This document shows, one piece after another, positions 46,007 to 52,958 of a stretch of 52,958 bases of DNA. The stretch comes from Paralimibaculum aggregatum (GTDB lineage Bacteria; Pseudomonadota; Alphaproteobacteria; Rhodobacterales; Rhodobacteraceae). The DNA is taken from assembly GCF_030270585.1 (NCBI RefSeq), contig NZ_BSYI01000040.1, forward strand, positions 1 through 52,958, given 5' to 3'. Both the position numbers and the translations under genes were made by a program. Within the stretch, counting starts at the first letter, position 1; every line of letters starts with the position of its first letter. The notes beneath the pieces were generated by a model. The model was not told the origin of the DNA and did no database searches. It worked only from the letters and a program-made list of their open reading frames with translations.

Positions 46007-46597
46007 TCAGGGGCGGGCCGGTACCAGGGCGAGGGCGAGGCGGAAGGGCACCAGCGCCAGCAGCGCCAGCGTCATCTTCACGAGGAAGTCACCGACCGCG
46101 AGGCTGACCCAGAGCGCCGCCGCCGGCCCCTGGCCGAGCAGCGGCACGGTCTCCTGCGCCCAGCCGGCATCGTCGCCGAACATCACGAAGGCGGGGGCGA
46201 AGGCCAGCGAGAAGAAGAGCGCGGTGTCGAGCGCCGAGCCGATGGTCGAGGAGACCAGCGGCGCGCGCCACCAGGAGCCCGCGCGCAGCCGGTGGAAGAC
46301 CTGGACATCGAGCAGCTGCGCCACCAGGAAGGCGGTGCCCGAGGCGACCGCGATGCGCGGGCCGGCGAGCCAGATCGACAGCACCACCGCCAGCGCGAAG
46401 CCCGCCAGCACCACGCGGCGCGCCGCCCCCGGCCCCATGGCGCGGTTCGCCAGATCGGTCACCAGGAAGGCGAAGGGATAGGTGAAGGCGCCCCAGGTCA
46501 GCCAGTCGCCGACCGGGTACTGCACCAGGATGTTCGAGGCGGTGACCACCACCGCCATCGCCGCCACGCCAAGGCCCACGCCGCGCCACGCCTGCAT
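46007..46597 (-). CDS. YhhQ/VUT-family transporter, probable queuosine precursor permease
   Basis: A 196-residue membrane protein with about six helices. The family signature is seen in WGAFTYPFAFLVTDLANRAMG, LSIWLAGPRIAVASGTAFLVAQ, DVQVFHRLR and SSTIGSALDTALFFSLAF. Homologues import preQ0 or preQ1 for tRNA queuosine. The start at 46597 has GGAGG 7 nt upstream. An upstream in-frame ATG exists. It is followed within 4 nt by arfB, a translation-related pairing. Confidence 0.88.
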   Translation of the reverse strand: MQAWRGVGLGVAAMAVVVTASNILVQYPVGDWLTWGAFTYPFAFLVTDLANRAMGPGAARRVVLAGFALAVVLSIWLAGPRIAVASGTAFLVAQLLDVQVFHRLRAGSWWRAPLVSSTIGSALDTALFFSLAFAPAFVMFGDDAGWAQETVPLLGQGPAAALWVSLAVGDFLVKMTLALLALVPFRLALALVPARP

Positions 46598-46686
46598 CGC
46601 TATCCTCCAGACAAGATGGGCAGCGTGCATACGCGAGCGCGGCGCGTTTGGCCAGCCCCTGCCGCAAGGGTCAGCCGGCGGCGGCG

Positions 46687-47301
46687 CTAGACCTCGGGCC
46701 GGGTCTCGGCGAAGGCCGGCAGCGCCAGCGCCCGCTCGGCGAGGCCGGCGAGCCGCGGACAGGCCGGCTCGATCAGCCAGGGATTGGTCGCCTCGACGAA
46801 CTGCAGCGCGATCACCGCGGCGATGTCCGAGCCGTCCGGCGCCTCGCCGCCCATGAAGCCGGCCTCCGGCGCCAGCGCCTCGAGCCCGGCGAGCCCGCCG
46901 CGGATCTGCGTCGTCAGCCGCTCCTGCCAGGCCGGCCACTGGAACTCCTCGGGGCGGCGGTTCTTCTCGTAGACCATCGCCACGGCCTTCTCCGAGAGCG
47001 AGTTGGCCAGCGCCAGGCGCTGCAGGCAGGCGCGCCGCGCATCGCCGGTGGCGGGCACCAGCCGCCGCCCCTCGGGCGCGGTCTCGTCGAGCCAGTCGCA
47101 GACCGCGAAGGTCTCGATCATCTCGGTGCCGTCGTCGAGGATCAGGATCGGCACCCGGCCGACCGGGTTGTGCGCGCGCACCTCGTCCCAGGTCTCGCCC
47201 ATCGGCGCGATCATCCGGCGCTCGACCTCGCGGCCCTGCAGCGCGCACCAGATCGCGATCCGCCGGGCATAGGGCGACAGGTTCCGTCCGTAGAGAATCA
47301 T
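46687..47301 (-). CDS. Glutathione S-transferase-like protein
   Basis: A 204-residue protein with an N-terminal thioredoxin-like domain: MILYGRNLSPYARRIAIWCA, where Ser-Pro-Tyr occupies the glutathione-activating position, NPVGRVPILILDDGTEMIET with the cis-Pro and the glutathione-contact Glu-Thr, and a helical C-terminal domain. Substrate unknown. Start at 47301 with GGGGAGGG upstream. Confidence 0.9.
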   Translation of the reverse strand: MILYGRNLSPYARRIAIWCALQGREVERRMIAPMGETWDEVRAHNPVGRVPILILDDGTEMIETFAVCDWLDETAPEGRRLVPATGDARRACLQRLALANSLSEKAVAMVYEKNRRPEEFQWPAWQERLTTQIRGGLAGLEALAPEAGFMGGEAPDGSDIAAVIALQFVEATNPWLIEPACPRLAGLAERALALPAFAETRPEV

Positions 47302-47387
47302 CGTATCCCTCCCCTTCACTCGGCGGCCATCTGGCCCGGGCCGGCCGCGCATGTCCAGCGCCGGGGCCCTGCCCCCTGCGGGCGGGA

Positions 47388-47416
47388 TTGCACTCGGCCG
47401 GGCCGCCGCTTAGGTT
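47388..47416 (+). promoter_or_regulatory. Sigma-70-like promoter of moaA
   Basis: TTGCAC (47388-47393), 17 nt, TAGGTT (47411-47416), 24 nt before the ATG. It has the same shape as the promoters before dnaX, 19608 and 30224. Confidence 0.55.
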
Positions 47417-47440
47417 CACTGAAATCACCGAGGGAGAGCC

Positions 47441-48448
47441 ATGCAGACCCCGCCGCTGATCGACCCCTTCGCCCGCGCGATCACCTATCTGCGCGTGAGC
47501 GTGACCGACCGCTGCGACTTCCGCTGCGTCTACTGCATGGCGGAACAGATGACCTTCCTGCCGAAGCGCGATCTGCTGACGCTCGAGGAGCTCGACCGGC
47601 TCTGCACCCGCTTCATCGGTCTCGGCGTGCGCAAGCTGCGCGTGACCGGCGGCGAGCCGCTGGTGCGCAAGGGCATCATGACCTTCTTCGACCGCATGGG
47701 CCGGCATCTGGAGAGCGGCGCGCTCGACGAGCTGACCGTCACCACCAACGGCTCGCAGCTCGCGCGCTTCGCGCCGGATCTCGCCGCCGCCGGGGTGCGG
47801 CGCGTCAATGTCTCGCTCGACACGCTGGACGATCGCAAGTTCGCCGAGATCACCCGCTGGGGCCGGCTCGCGCAGGTGCTGCAGGGCATCGAGGCGGCGC
47901 AGGCGGCCGGGCTCCGGGTCAAGATCAACACCGTGGCGCTCAAGGGCACCAATGACGACGAGATCCACCGGCTGGTCGAGTGGTGCAACGACTGGGGCAT
48001 GGACCTCACCTTCATCGAGGTGATGCCGATGGGCGATCTCGGCAACGAGGACCGGCTCGACCAGTATTATCCCCTCGACCGGCTGCGCGCGGATCTCGCC
48101 ACCCGCTGGACGCTGACCGAGACCGCCGAGCGCACCGGCGGCCCGGCCCGCTATTTCCGCGTCTCCGAGACCGGGCAGCGGATCGGCTTCATCACCCCGC
48201 TGACGCACAACTTCTGCGAAAGCTGCAACCGGGTGCGGCTGACCTGCACCGGCCAGCTCTACATGTGCCTCGGGCAGGACGACGATGCCGACCTGCGCGC
48301 GGTGATGCGCGGCGGCGCCTCCGACGAGGCGCTGGCGGCGGCGATCCGCGAGGCGATCGCGCGCAAGCCGAAGGGCCATGACTTCGACTATTCGCGCCAG
48401 CGCGTCGAGGGCCAGGTCGGCCGGCACATGTCGACCACCGGCGGCTGA
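47441..48448 (+). CDS. moaA: GTP 3',8-cyclase, molybdenum cofactor biosynthesis
   Basis: Radical SAM enzyme for the first step of molybdopterin synthesis. The 335-residue protein carries the N-terminal cluster motif C-x3-C-x2-C ([13 protein letters not shown]), the [13 protein letters not shown] segment, the C-terminal cluster [18 protein letters not shown], and the terminal Gly-Gly (STTGG) required for activity. GGGAGAG precedes the start. A membrane glycosyltransferase-like gene begins 2 nt after its stop. Confidence 0.97.
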   Translation: MQTPPLIDPFARAITYLRVSVTDRCDFRCVYCMAEQMTFLPKRDLLTLEELDRLCTRFIGLGVRKLRVTGGEPLVRKGIMTFFDRMGRHLESGALDELTVTTNGSQLARFAPDLAAAGVRRVNVSLDTLDDRKFAEITRWGRLAQVLQGIEAAQAAGLRVKINTVALKGTNDDEIHRLVEWCNDWGMDLTFIEVMPMGDLGNEDRLDQYYPLDRLRADLATRWTLTETAERTGGPARYFRVSETGQRIGFITPLTHNFCESCNRVRLTCTGQLYMCLGQDDDADLRAVMRGGASDEALAAAIREAIARKPKGHDFDYSRQRVEGQVGRHMSTTGG

Positions 48449-48450
48449 GC

Positions 48451-49740
48451 ATGGGCCGCGGTGCCGGGGCGCTCGCGCTCTTCGGGCTGACGGCAACGCT
48501 CTGGCTCGGCGCGGCACTGGCACTCGGGGTGTTCGCCGCCGCTCCTGCGGGAGACGAGACCGACTATCTCGCCCGCGGCACCGGCTTCGCCCGCGAGGGC
48601 TGGGCCGCGCTGGCCGACGGCTACCGCCCGCCGTTCCTGCCGCTGCTGATCGCCGGGCTCGACCGGCTGGTGCCGGCCGAGGCGCTCGCCGGGGCGGCGC
48701 GGCTCGCCAACATCCTCACGGCCGCCGCGATCCCGGCGCTCTGGTGGGCGCTGGCGCCCAGCGGTCCCGAGCGGCGGATGTTTCACCTGATGGCGGCCGC
48801 GACGGCGCTCTGGCCGCCATTCCACCTGCTGGCGGAGGCCGCCATGGCCGAGGCGCCGGGGTTCTTCCTGGTCAATCTCGGGCTGGCGCTCGCGCTGCGC
48901 CCCGGGCCGGCCCTGCCGCGCGCGCTGGCGGCCGGGGCGGCGGTGGGGCTGGCGACGCTGGCCAAGGCCAATGCGGCGCTGATGCTGCTGCCGCTGGCCG
49001 CCTGCCTCGCGGCGCGGGCCGGCGGGGGGCTCGGGCGGGGCGCCGGGCTCGCGGCCGTGATGGCGCTGGGCACCGGCGCAGTGCTGGCCCCATGGGTCGC
49101 CTTCGTGACTGCCGAGATGGGCGCGCCGCGGCTCACCACCAGCGGCGCGAAGAACCTGCTGCTCGGCACCGGGCACCACGATTTCGGCTTCGGCAGCGCC
49201 TCGGCGGGCAATGGCGGGCTGCCGGAGGCCTGGCGGCAGCGGCATCTCCCCGCGCTCCGGCAGGTCGGGGACACGCGCACCGCCCTGCCCGGCCCCGAGG
49301 CCGCCGCGATGATCGCCGCCGAGCGCGCGGCCAAGGCCGCCGCCGGGGGCCCGGAACGGCAGGCCCGGGTGCGCGGCCGCGAGGCGCTCGCCGGCCGCCT
49401 CGCCGCCGCGGCCTGGGCGGACGACCCGCTCCGGCAGGCGCGCTATGGCGCGGCCAAGCTCGCCCATTCCTTCGGCTTCTCGCTGCGCGGCCCGGCCGAC
49501 TGGCTGCAGGCCGGCTTCACGCTGGCCGCGCTCGGCGCCGCTCTGGCGCTGGCCTGGCTCGGGCGGGCAGGCATCCCCGCGGCGGTGGGGCTGTCGCTGC
49601 TGGCGGCGGCGGCGGTGGCCTTCGTCTTCCTGCCGAACATCCGGCTGAAGACCCTGCTCTTCGACGCCCCGGCGCTGCTCGCCCTCTGCGCCCTGGCGGC
49701 GGCGATCCTCCCGGCCCGGAGCCGCGCCGCGCCGCCCTAG
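48451..49740 (+). CDS. Polytopic membrane protein resembling ArnT/PMT-type glycosyltransferases
   Basis: A 429-residue protein of about ten hydrophobic helices. The first loop has an acidic GDETDYLARGTGFAREGW (the Asp/Glu position used by GT-C enzymes), followed by YRPPFLPLLIAGL and a second acidic LAEAAMAEAPGFFLVNLGLA, typical of the lipid-linked-sugar transferase fold. A soluble insert lies near residues 225-330. It follows moaA by 2 nt and so is translated from the same mRNA, although a functional link is unlikely. Substrate unknown. It overlaps the convergent gene's end by 4 nt. Confidence 0.65.
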   Translation: MGRGAGALALFGLTATLWLGAALALGVFAAAPAGDETDYLARGTGFAREGWAALADGYRPPFLPLLIAGLDRLVPAEALAGAARLANILTAAAIPALWWALAPSGPERRMFHLMAAATALWPPFHLLAEAAMAEAPGFFLVNLGLALALRPGPALPRALAAGAAVGLATLAKANAALMLLPLAACLAARAGGGLGRGAGLAAVMALGTGAVLAPWVAFVTAEMGAPRLTTSGAKNLLLGTGHHDFGFGSASAGNGGLPEAWRQRHLPALRQVGDTRTALPGPEAAAMIAAERAAKAAAGGPERQARVRGREALAGRLAAAAWADDPLRQARYGAAKLAHSFGFSLRGPADWLQAGFTLAALGAALALAWLGRAGIPAAVGLSLLAAAAVAFVFLPNIRLKTLLFDAPALLALCALAAAILPARSRAAPP

Positions 49741-50531
49741 CCGCCGGCGCCGCCGTGGCGGCCGATCTCGCCCTCCAGCACCCGCTCGAAGGCCACCGGC
49801 GCCAGCGCGCCCGGCGGCACATAGGGGTCGGAGAAGGCATAGATGAAGGACAGCACGAGCCCGGTATAGCCGGCGAAGAGGCCGAGCAGCATCAGGTTGA
49901 TCCCGCTCGGCGCGAAGCTGAAATAGGGCAGCGCCACCAGCACCACCCCGACGCAGGCGGCAAACCAGAAGAAGGGGCTGATGCGGTGCAGCGCGGCGTT
50001 CTCGCGGGCCACGCGCAGCTCGGCGATGTCGTGGATGCGCTCTAGGATATGCGCGCGCAGCGACTCCGCCCGCGGCGTGTCGGCGGCGAGGTCGAGCGCC
50101 GCGCCATAGGCCCCGTCCCAGGCCGCCCAGGCATCGGAGGACAGCCGCTTCTCGCTGCCGAGCCCCTGCCACTCCGCGCCGGCGGCGAGGCGGAGATAGG
50201 CGGCGATGCGGTCGCGGATCTCCGCCGATCCTTCGCCGCCATGGCGGCCGGCGTCGAAATAGATGTCGGCGATGGCGGTGGCCTCGAGCCGGGTCTGGTC
50301 GCGGATCTGCTGGTGCTCGTAGAGCTCCTGCGCGAAGACCAGCGCGAGGATCAGCCCGTGCAGCGCGCCGATGCGGAACACCATGCTGTCGGCCAGCGCG
50401 CGGGTGTCGGCGGTGAGCCGCGGCGCGGCGACGAGGCGCGCCAGGCCATAGGTTGCGAGCGCCAGCGCCACCGTGCCGGCGCAGAACAGGAGCCCGGCGA
50501 CGATGTCGAACTGGGCCGGAAGCCCGATCAT
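49737..50531 (-). CDS. DUF4239-like membrane protein
   Basis: A 264-residue protein with two N-terminal membrane helices (about 10-30 and 55-75), a helical soluble region of some 110 residues (ATAIADIYFDAGRHGGEGSA, then LERIHDIAELRVAREN) and two C-terminal helices. This 2+2 layout with the bestrophin-like pattern is characteristic of DUF4239 proteins, whose function is not established. GGGGAGGG lies upstream of the ATG. It is divergent from the large lysine-rich gene. Confidence 0.6.
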   Translation of the reverse strand: MIGLPAQFDIVAGLLFCAGTVALALATYGLARLVAAPRLTADTRALADSMVFRIGALHGLILALVFAQELYEHQQIRDQTRLEATAIADIYFDAGRHGGEGSAEIRDRIAAYLRLAAGAEWQGLGSEKRLSSDAWAAWDGAYGAALDLAADTPRAESLRAHILERIHDIAELRVARENAALHRISPFFWFAACVGVVLVALPYFSFAPSGINLMLLGLFAGYTGLVLSFIYAFSDPYVPPGALAPVAFERVLEGEIGRHGGAGG

Positions 50532-50716
50532 GGCGTGCCGCCCTCCCCGCTGGCCGTCCGCTGCATGGCCGGCATGTTCCCTCCCGGCGGCAATGGCTGC
50601 CGCCGCGCAATTCAGAATGGCAAAGCGGCGCGATCTCCGCTAGCCTCGGCATCGGGTCTGCGGGGCGTGCGCGAACGGGCGAGCGGCCCCGCCTCCGTGC
50701 AGGCGAGGAGGTAGCT

Positions 50717-52696
50717 ATGGCGCTGAATGCGAACTCCAAGATCAAGTTCGACAGCACGTGGTGGAAGAAGCAGTGTCCGAAGGACCTGTTCCGCGAGAAG
50801 AAGTTCACGCGCTTCATCGACGCGATGGACGATTTCGGCGATGCCGAGCGCCGGCTCGACATCCAGGCCGGCGACGACCAGCTCTCCAGCACCGACCTCG
50901 CCGAGCTGCGCAAGGCCAAGGAGCTGATCGTCAAGATCGAGAAGCCGCGCAAGGAGTTCATGGACTACTGCGCCGAGCGGGCCAAGGATCTCCTCAAGGC
51001 CAAGGACAAGAAGCTCGTCGAGGAGCGCAAGACCTACGAGGTGCTCGCCAGGATCCTGAAGAGCACGGTGCCTGCCGCGGTGCAGGATTTCAACGAGATG
51101 CTCGACAGCTTCGACGGCGATGCGGTCGACGCGCCGATGGTCACGCCGGCCGCGCACAGCGCCTATCTCAAGCGCACCATGCCGCGGCTGAAGCGCCTGC
51201 CCTTCCATTTCGGCTTTGCGCTCGTCGCGCAGGAGCCGACCGACCAGCGCTTCCTGTTCCACAACAAGAAGGCGCCGCGCAGCCTCGCCAACACGCTGAA
51301 GAACGACGTCACCCCGCGCAAGCTGACCTGGGGCATTGCCTATGGCGGCGGCATCTACGAGGGCGCGAGCTACCCCGCCGCAACCCTGGTGCTGGTGGTG
51401 CAGGGCCCGATGGTGCCGAGCTTCGCCCGCCGGGTCCGGGTGACGCTGAAGGCCTTCGGCATCTCGATGTTCAACAACGTCGTGGTGATCAAGGACGGCG
51501 AGGAGGTCGAGGCCTCGACGGCGGAGGAGGGCGACGAGCTGCCGACCGAGGAGATCGAGGCGGAGGATCTCGACGCGCTCGATCTCGAGGTCGAGGAGGA
51601 GGACCCGAACACGGTCAAGAGCTCCTTCTCCAAGGAGGAATACGAGGCGATGCAGCAGGCGGACATTCCGCCGCCGCCGCCCCCGCCGCCGCCGAAGGCG
51701 CCGCCGCCGCCGAAACCCGCCGCGGTGAAGCCGGCGCCGGAGGGCGCGCAGGCGCTCTCCCCCGAGCTGCTGGCCTGGCAGAAGAAGCGAATCGCGCTCG
51801 CCGGCAAGGTCGAGCGCTGTGTCGCCGACACCTGGGGCCCCTACAAGAAGGTCCAGGGCATGTGGAAGGCGGCCGTCGCCGGCGCCAAGAAGGGGCAGTT
51901 CGACAGCGCGCTGAAGGCCGCCGCGGCGATCGAGCGGATGCTCGAGAAATACACCCCCGGCCCGGAGCCGGACCGCCAGAAATGGGAGCGCTCGGCACCG
52001 CCGATCATTTCCCAGGTCGTCGAGATGCGGCGGAACGGCGAGGGCGACCACGAATCGATGCTCTGCTACTGGTCGACGGCGAAGATGCTCGCCGATGACG
52101 GCGATTACGCCCTCGCGCTAAAGTTCCTCAGCCAGGTCAGCTGGCTGATCGAGCACAAGGACGACCCGCAGGTCGACGAGATCCCGGTCGACCCCGTCGC
52201 CAAGCGCAACGAGGCCGAGGACCTGATCGCCAAGCTCGAGCGCATCGAGGACGAGCTGGAGGGCGCGCTCGCCAAGCTGAAGGAAGCCGACACGAAGACC
52301 GGAAAGAAGACCGAACGCCCGGTCGACCGACTCACCAGCACCGTGCGCAAGGCGCTCTACGACGCCGATCCGGCCGAGGTCGAGAACTACGATTTCAAGT
52401 CGGCACTGCTGGCGCTGAAGGAACTCGACAAGATCATCGAGGAAGCCAGGAAGGCCGGCTTCAAGGCCGAGAAGACCATCGATCACATCCGCAAGACCGC
52501 GGCGGATCTCGACAATCAGGTGAAGAGCATCGCGCACAAGGTGAGCGATCCGGATCTCGAGCCGTTCTTCGTCGATGCCAGCCGCGCGCGGGGCCGGATG
52601 GCGAAGTTCCTGCGCAAGAACGATCTCTTCGGCGCCCTGCCGAAGCTCAAGCCCTGGCAGAAGGCGGTCGATGCCCTGATGCAAGAGGCCGGCTGA
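50717..52696 (+). CDS. Large lysine-rich protein with poly-proline linker, unknown function
   Basis: A 659-residue soluble protein that I do not recognise. It has three parts: an N-terminal charged helical region (to about residue 150) then a compact mixed domain (PFHFGFALVAQEPTDQRFLF, TWGIAYGGGIYEGASYPAA, VVQGPMVPSFARRVRVTLKA) to about 255; an acidic stretch and a poly-Pro linker (nine Pro in a row near 315-325); and a C-terminal all-helical region of about 300 residues with coiled-coil character. Lysine is far above neighbours and coded almost only by AAG. GGAGG precedes the ATG. Composition resembles the genes at 5410-7413. A terminator follows. Confidence 0.8.
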   Translation: MALNANSKIKFDSTWWKKQCPKDLFREKKFTRFIDAMDDFGDAERRLDIQAGDDQLSSTDLAELRKAKELIVKIEKPRKEFMDYCAERAKDLLKAKDKKLVEERKTYEVLARILKSTVPAAVQDFNEMLDSFDGDAVDAPMVTPAAHSAYLKRTMPRLKRLPFHFGFALVAQEPTDQRFLFHNKKAPRSLANTLKNDVTPRKLTWGIAYGGGIYEGASYPAATLVLVVQGPMVPSFARRVRVTLKAFGISMFNNVVVIKDGEEVEASTAEEGDELPTEEIEAEDLDALDLEVEEEDPNTVKSSFSKEEYEAMQQADIPPPPPPPPPKAPPPPKPAAVKPAPEGAQALSPELLAWQKKRIALAGKVERCVADTWGPYKKVQGMWKAAVAGAKKGQFDSALKAAAAIERMLEKYTPGPEPDRQKWERSAPPIISQVVEMRRNGEGDHESMLCYWSTAKMLADDGDYALALKFLSQVSWLIEHKDDPQVDEIPVDPVAKRNEAEDLIAKLERIEDELEGALAKLKEADTKTGKKTERPVDRLTSTVRKALYDADPAEVENYDFKSALLALKELDKIIEEARKAGFKAEKTIDHIRKTAADLDNQVKSIAHKVSDPDLEPFFVDASRARGRMAKFLRKNDLFGALPKLKPWQKAVDALMQEAG

Positions 52697-52785
52697 CCGG
52701 CCCGCTTTTCCCGCGCCGGTGCCGGCCCCCGGCCGGCGCCGGGCGGCCTGCGCCGCGATCCGCGGCCGCGCCCCCGCCCTGCCCA

Positions 52786-52810
52786 GCGGCCGTTCCGCGA
52801 CGGCCGCTTT
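52786..52810 (+). terminator. Likely terminator after the large lysine-rich gene
   Basis: A perfect 8-bp stem GCGGCCGT (52786-52793) / ACGGCCGC (52800-52807) with a 6-nt loop and three T residues, 90 nt after the stop. The T run is short. The preceding 52697-52785 is GC-rich without a gene. Confidence 0.55.
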
Positions 52811-52958
52811 GCCGGGCGCATTCCGATGCACATCGCCGGGCGCACCGACGTCACCTTCCCCACGCGAAAACCGCTTGCCCCTATACAGCGAACTTCATAT
52901 AGTCGCCGCGACCCGGGCTGCACCCAAGGTGCGTCCGTGGCCGAGACCGAGGCAATCA
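52811..52958. other. Right-edge intergenic sequence
   Basis: No gene was found in the last 148 nt. A TTGCCC sequence followed after 15 nt by CATATA (about 52875-52901) may be a promoter for a gene beyond the edge. The spacing is short, so this is weak. Confidence 0.35.

Noticed and set aside
46007-48523. An 838-codon minus-strand frame covering the YhhQ-type gene and more
   Set aside because: Only the last 196 codons match a family. The remainder is antisense to moaA and out of frame with the glutathione transferase gene.

Overview
The window is a very G+C-rich, gene-dense stretch of an alphaproteobacterial chromosome, most probably from the Rhodobacteraceae or a close relative. This rests on several features together: a divergent hemN/fnrL pair around an FNR box, a ccoNOQP cbb3 oxidase operon with its own FNR box, a C4-pathway hemA (5-aminolevulinate synthase), a VPLPA-type C-terminal sorting tail, and the family set DUF2853, DUF4202, DUF3179, DUF427 and DUF192. 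Genes are packed with short gaps and many 1-8 nt overlaps. GTG and TTG starts are common. No CRISPR array, transposase, prophage structural gene, tRNA or rRNA was seen.

Layout. 1-260 is a fragment of an algD-type sugar-nucleotide dehydrogenase gene, nearly identical to part of the intact gene at 31549-32859. It abuts a dnaX gene (minus strand) that loses its C-terminal part at the junction, so either the contig edge is chimeric or this is a real rearrangement. 1632-7413 holds a small helical protein, a membrane protein, a hydrolase, the SRP RNA, nudC, and two lysine-rich genes, one with a LysM domain. 7480-14947 holds a transporter, a D-amino-acid dehydrogenase-like gene, DUF2853, hemN, fnrL, a DUF3179 protein and an orphan TadE-like protein. 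15154-18598 is ccoNOQP, closed by a textbook terminator. 18795-22777 holds a possible 30-codon membrane microprotein, a MOSC protein, an SLC13-type transporter, DUF4202 and a CbiX-like chelatase. 22781-25207 (minus) is an ECF sigma / zinc anti-sigma / subtilase-like lipoprotein operon. 25331-31314 carries DUF192, a double cold-shock protein, a lipoprotein, aminopeptidase P, an ABM protein, DUF427 and a SIMPL protein. 31549-35233 is an exopolysaccharide segment (algD-like, glycosyltransferase, rmlA). 35409-39010 couples a PPDK homologue with a degenerate nucleotide site to MeaB. 39145-46597 has a SleB-type hydrolase, nadB, a microprotein, nadA with a palindromic operator, a VPLPA-CTERM protein, hemA, arfB and a YhhQ-type transporter. 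46687-52696 has a glutathione transferase, moaA, a membrane glycosyltransferase-like protein, a DUF4239-like protein and a large uncharacterised lysine-rich protein.

How the genes fit together. The clearest theme is low-oxygen respiration and haem supply: FnrL, an HemN-type radical SAM enzyme, cbb3 oxidase and 5-aminolevulinate synthase, with FNR boxes at two promoters. A second theme is cofactor and redox metabolism: nadA/nadB, moaA, MOSC, CbiX and NudC. The best candidates for undescribed biology are the lysine-rich LysM/helical gene pair at 5410-7413 with the large lysine-rich gene at 50717-52696, the degenerate PPDK translationally coupled to MeaB, and the sigma/anti-sigma/atypical-subtilase operon. 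At the DNA level the notable items are a family of long GC-rich palindromes in intergenic gaps, a recurrent promoter shape (TTG, 17-18 nt, TAGGNT), and an 11-bp operator half-site repeated as a perfect palindrome over the nadA promoter.
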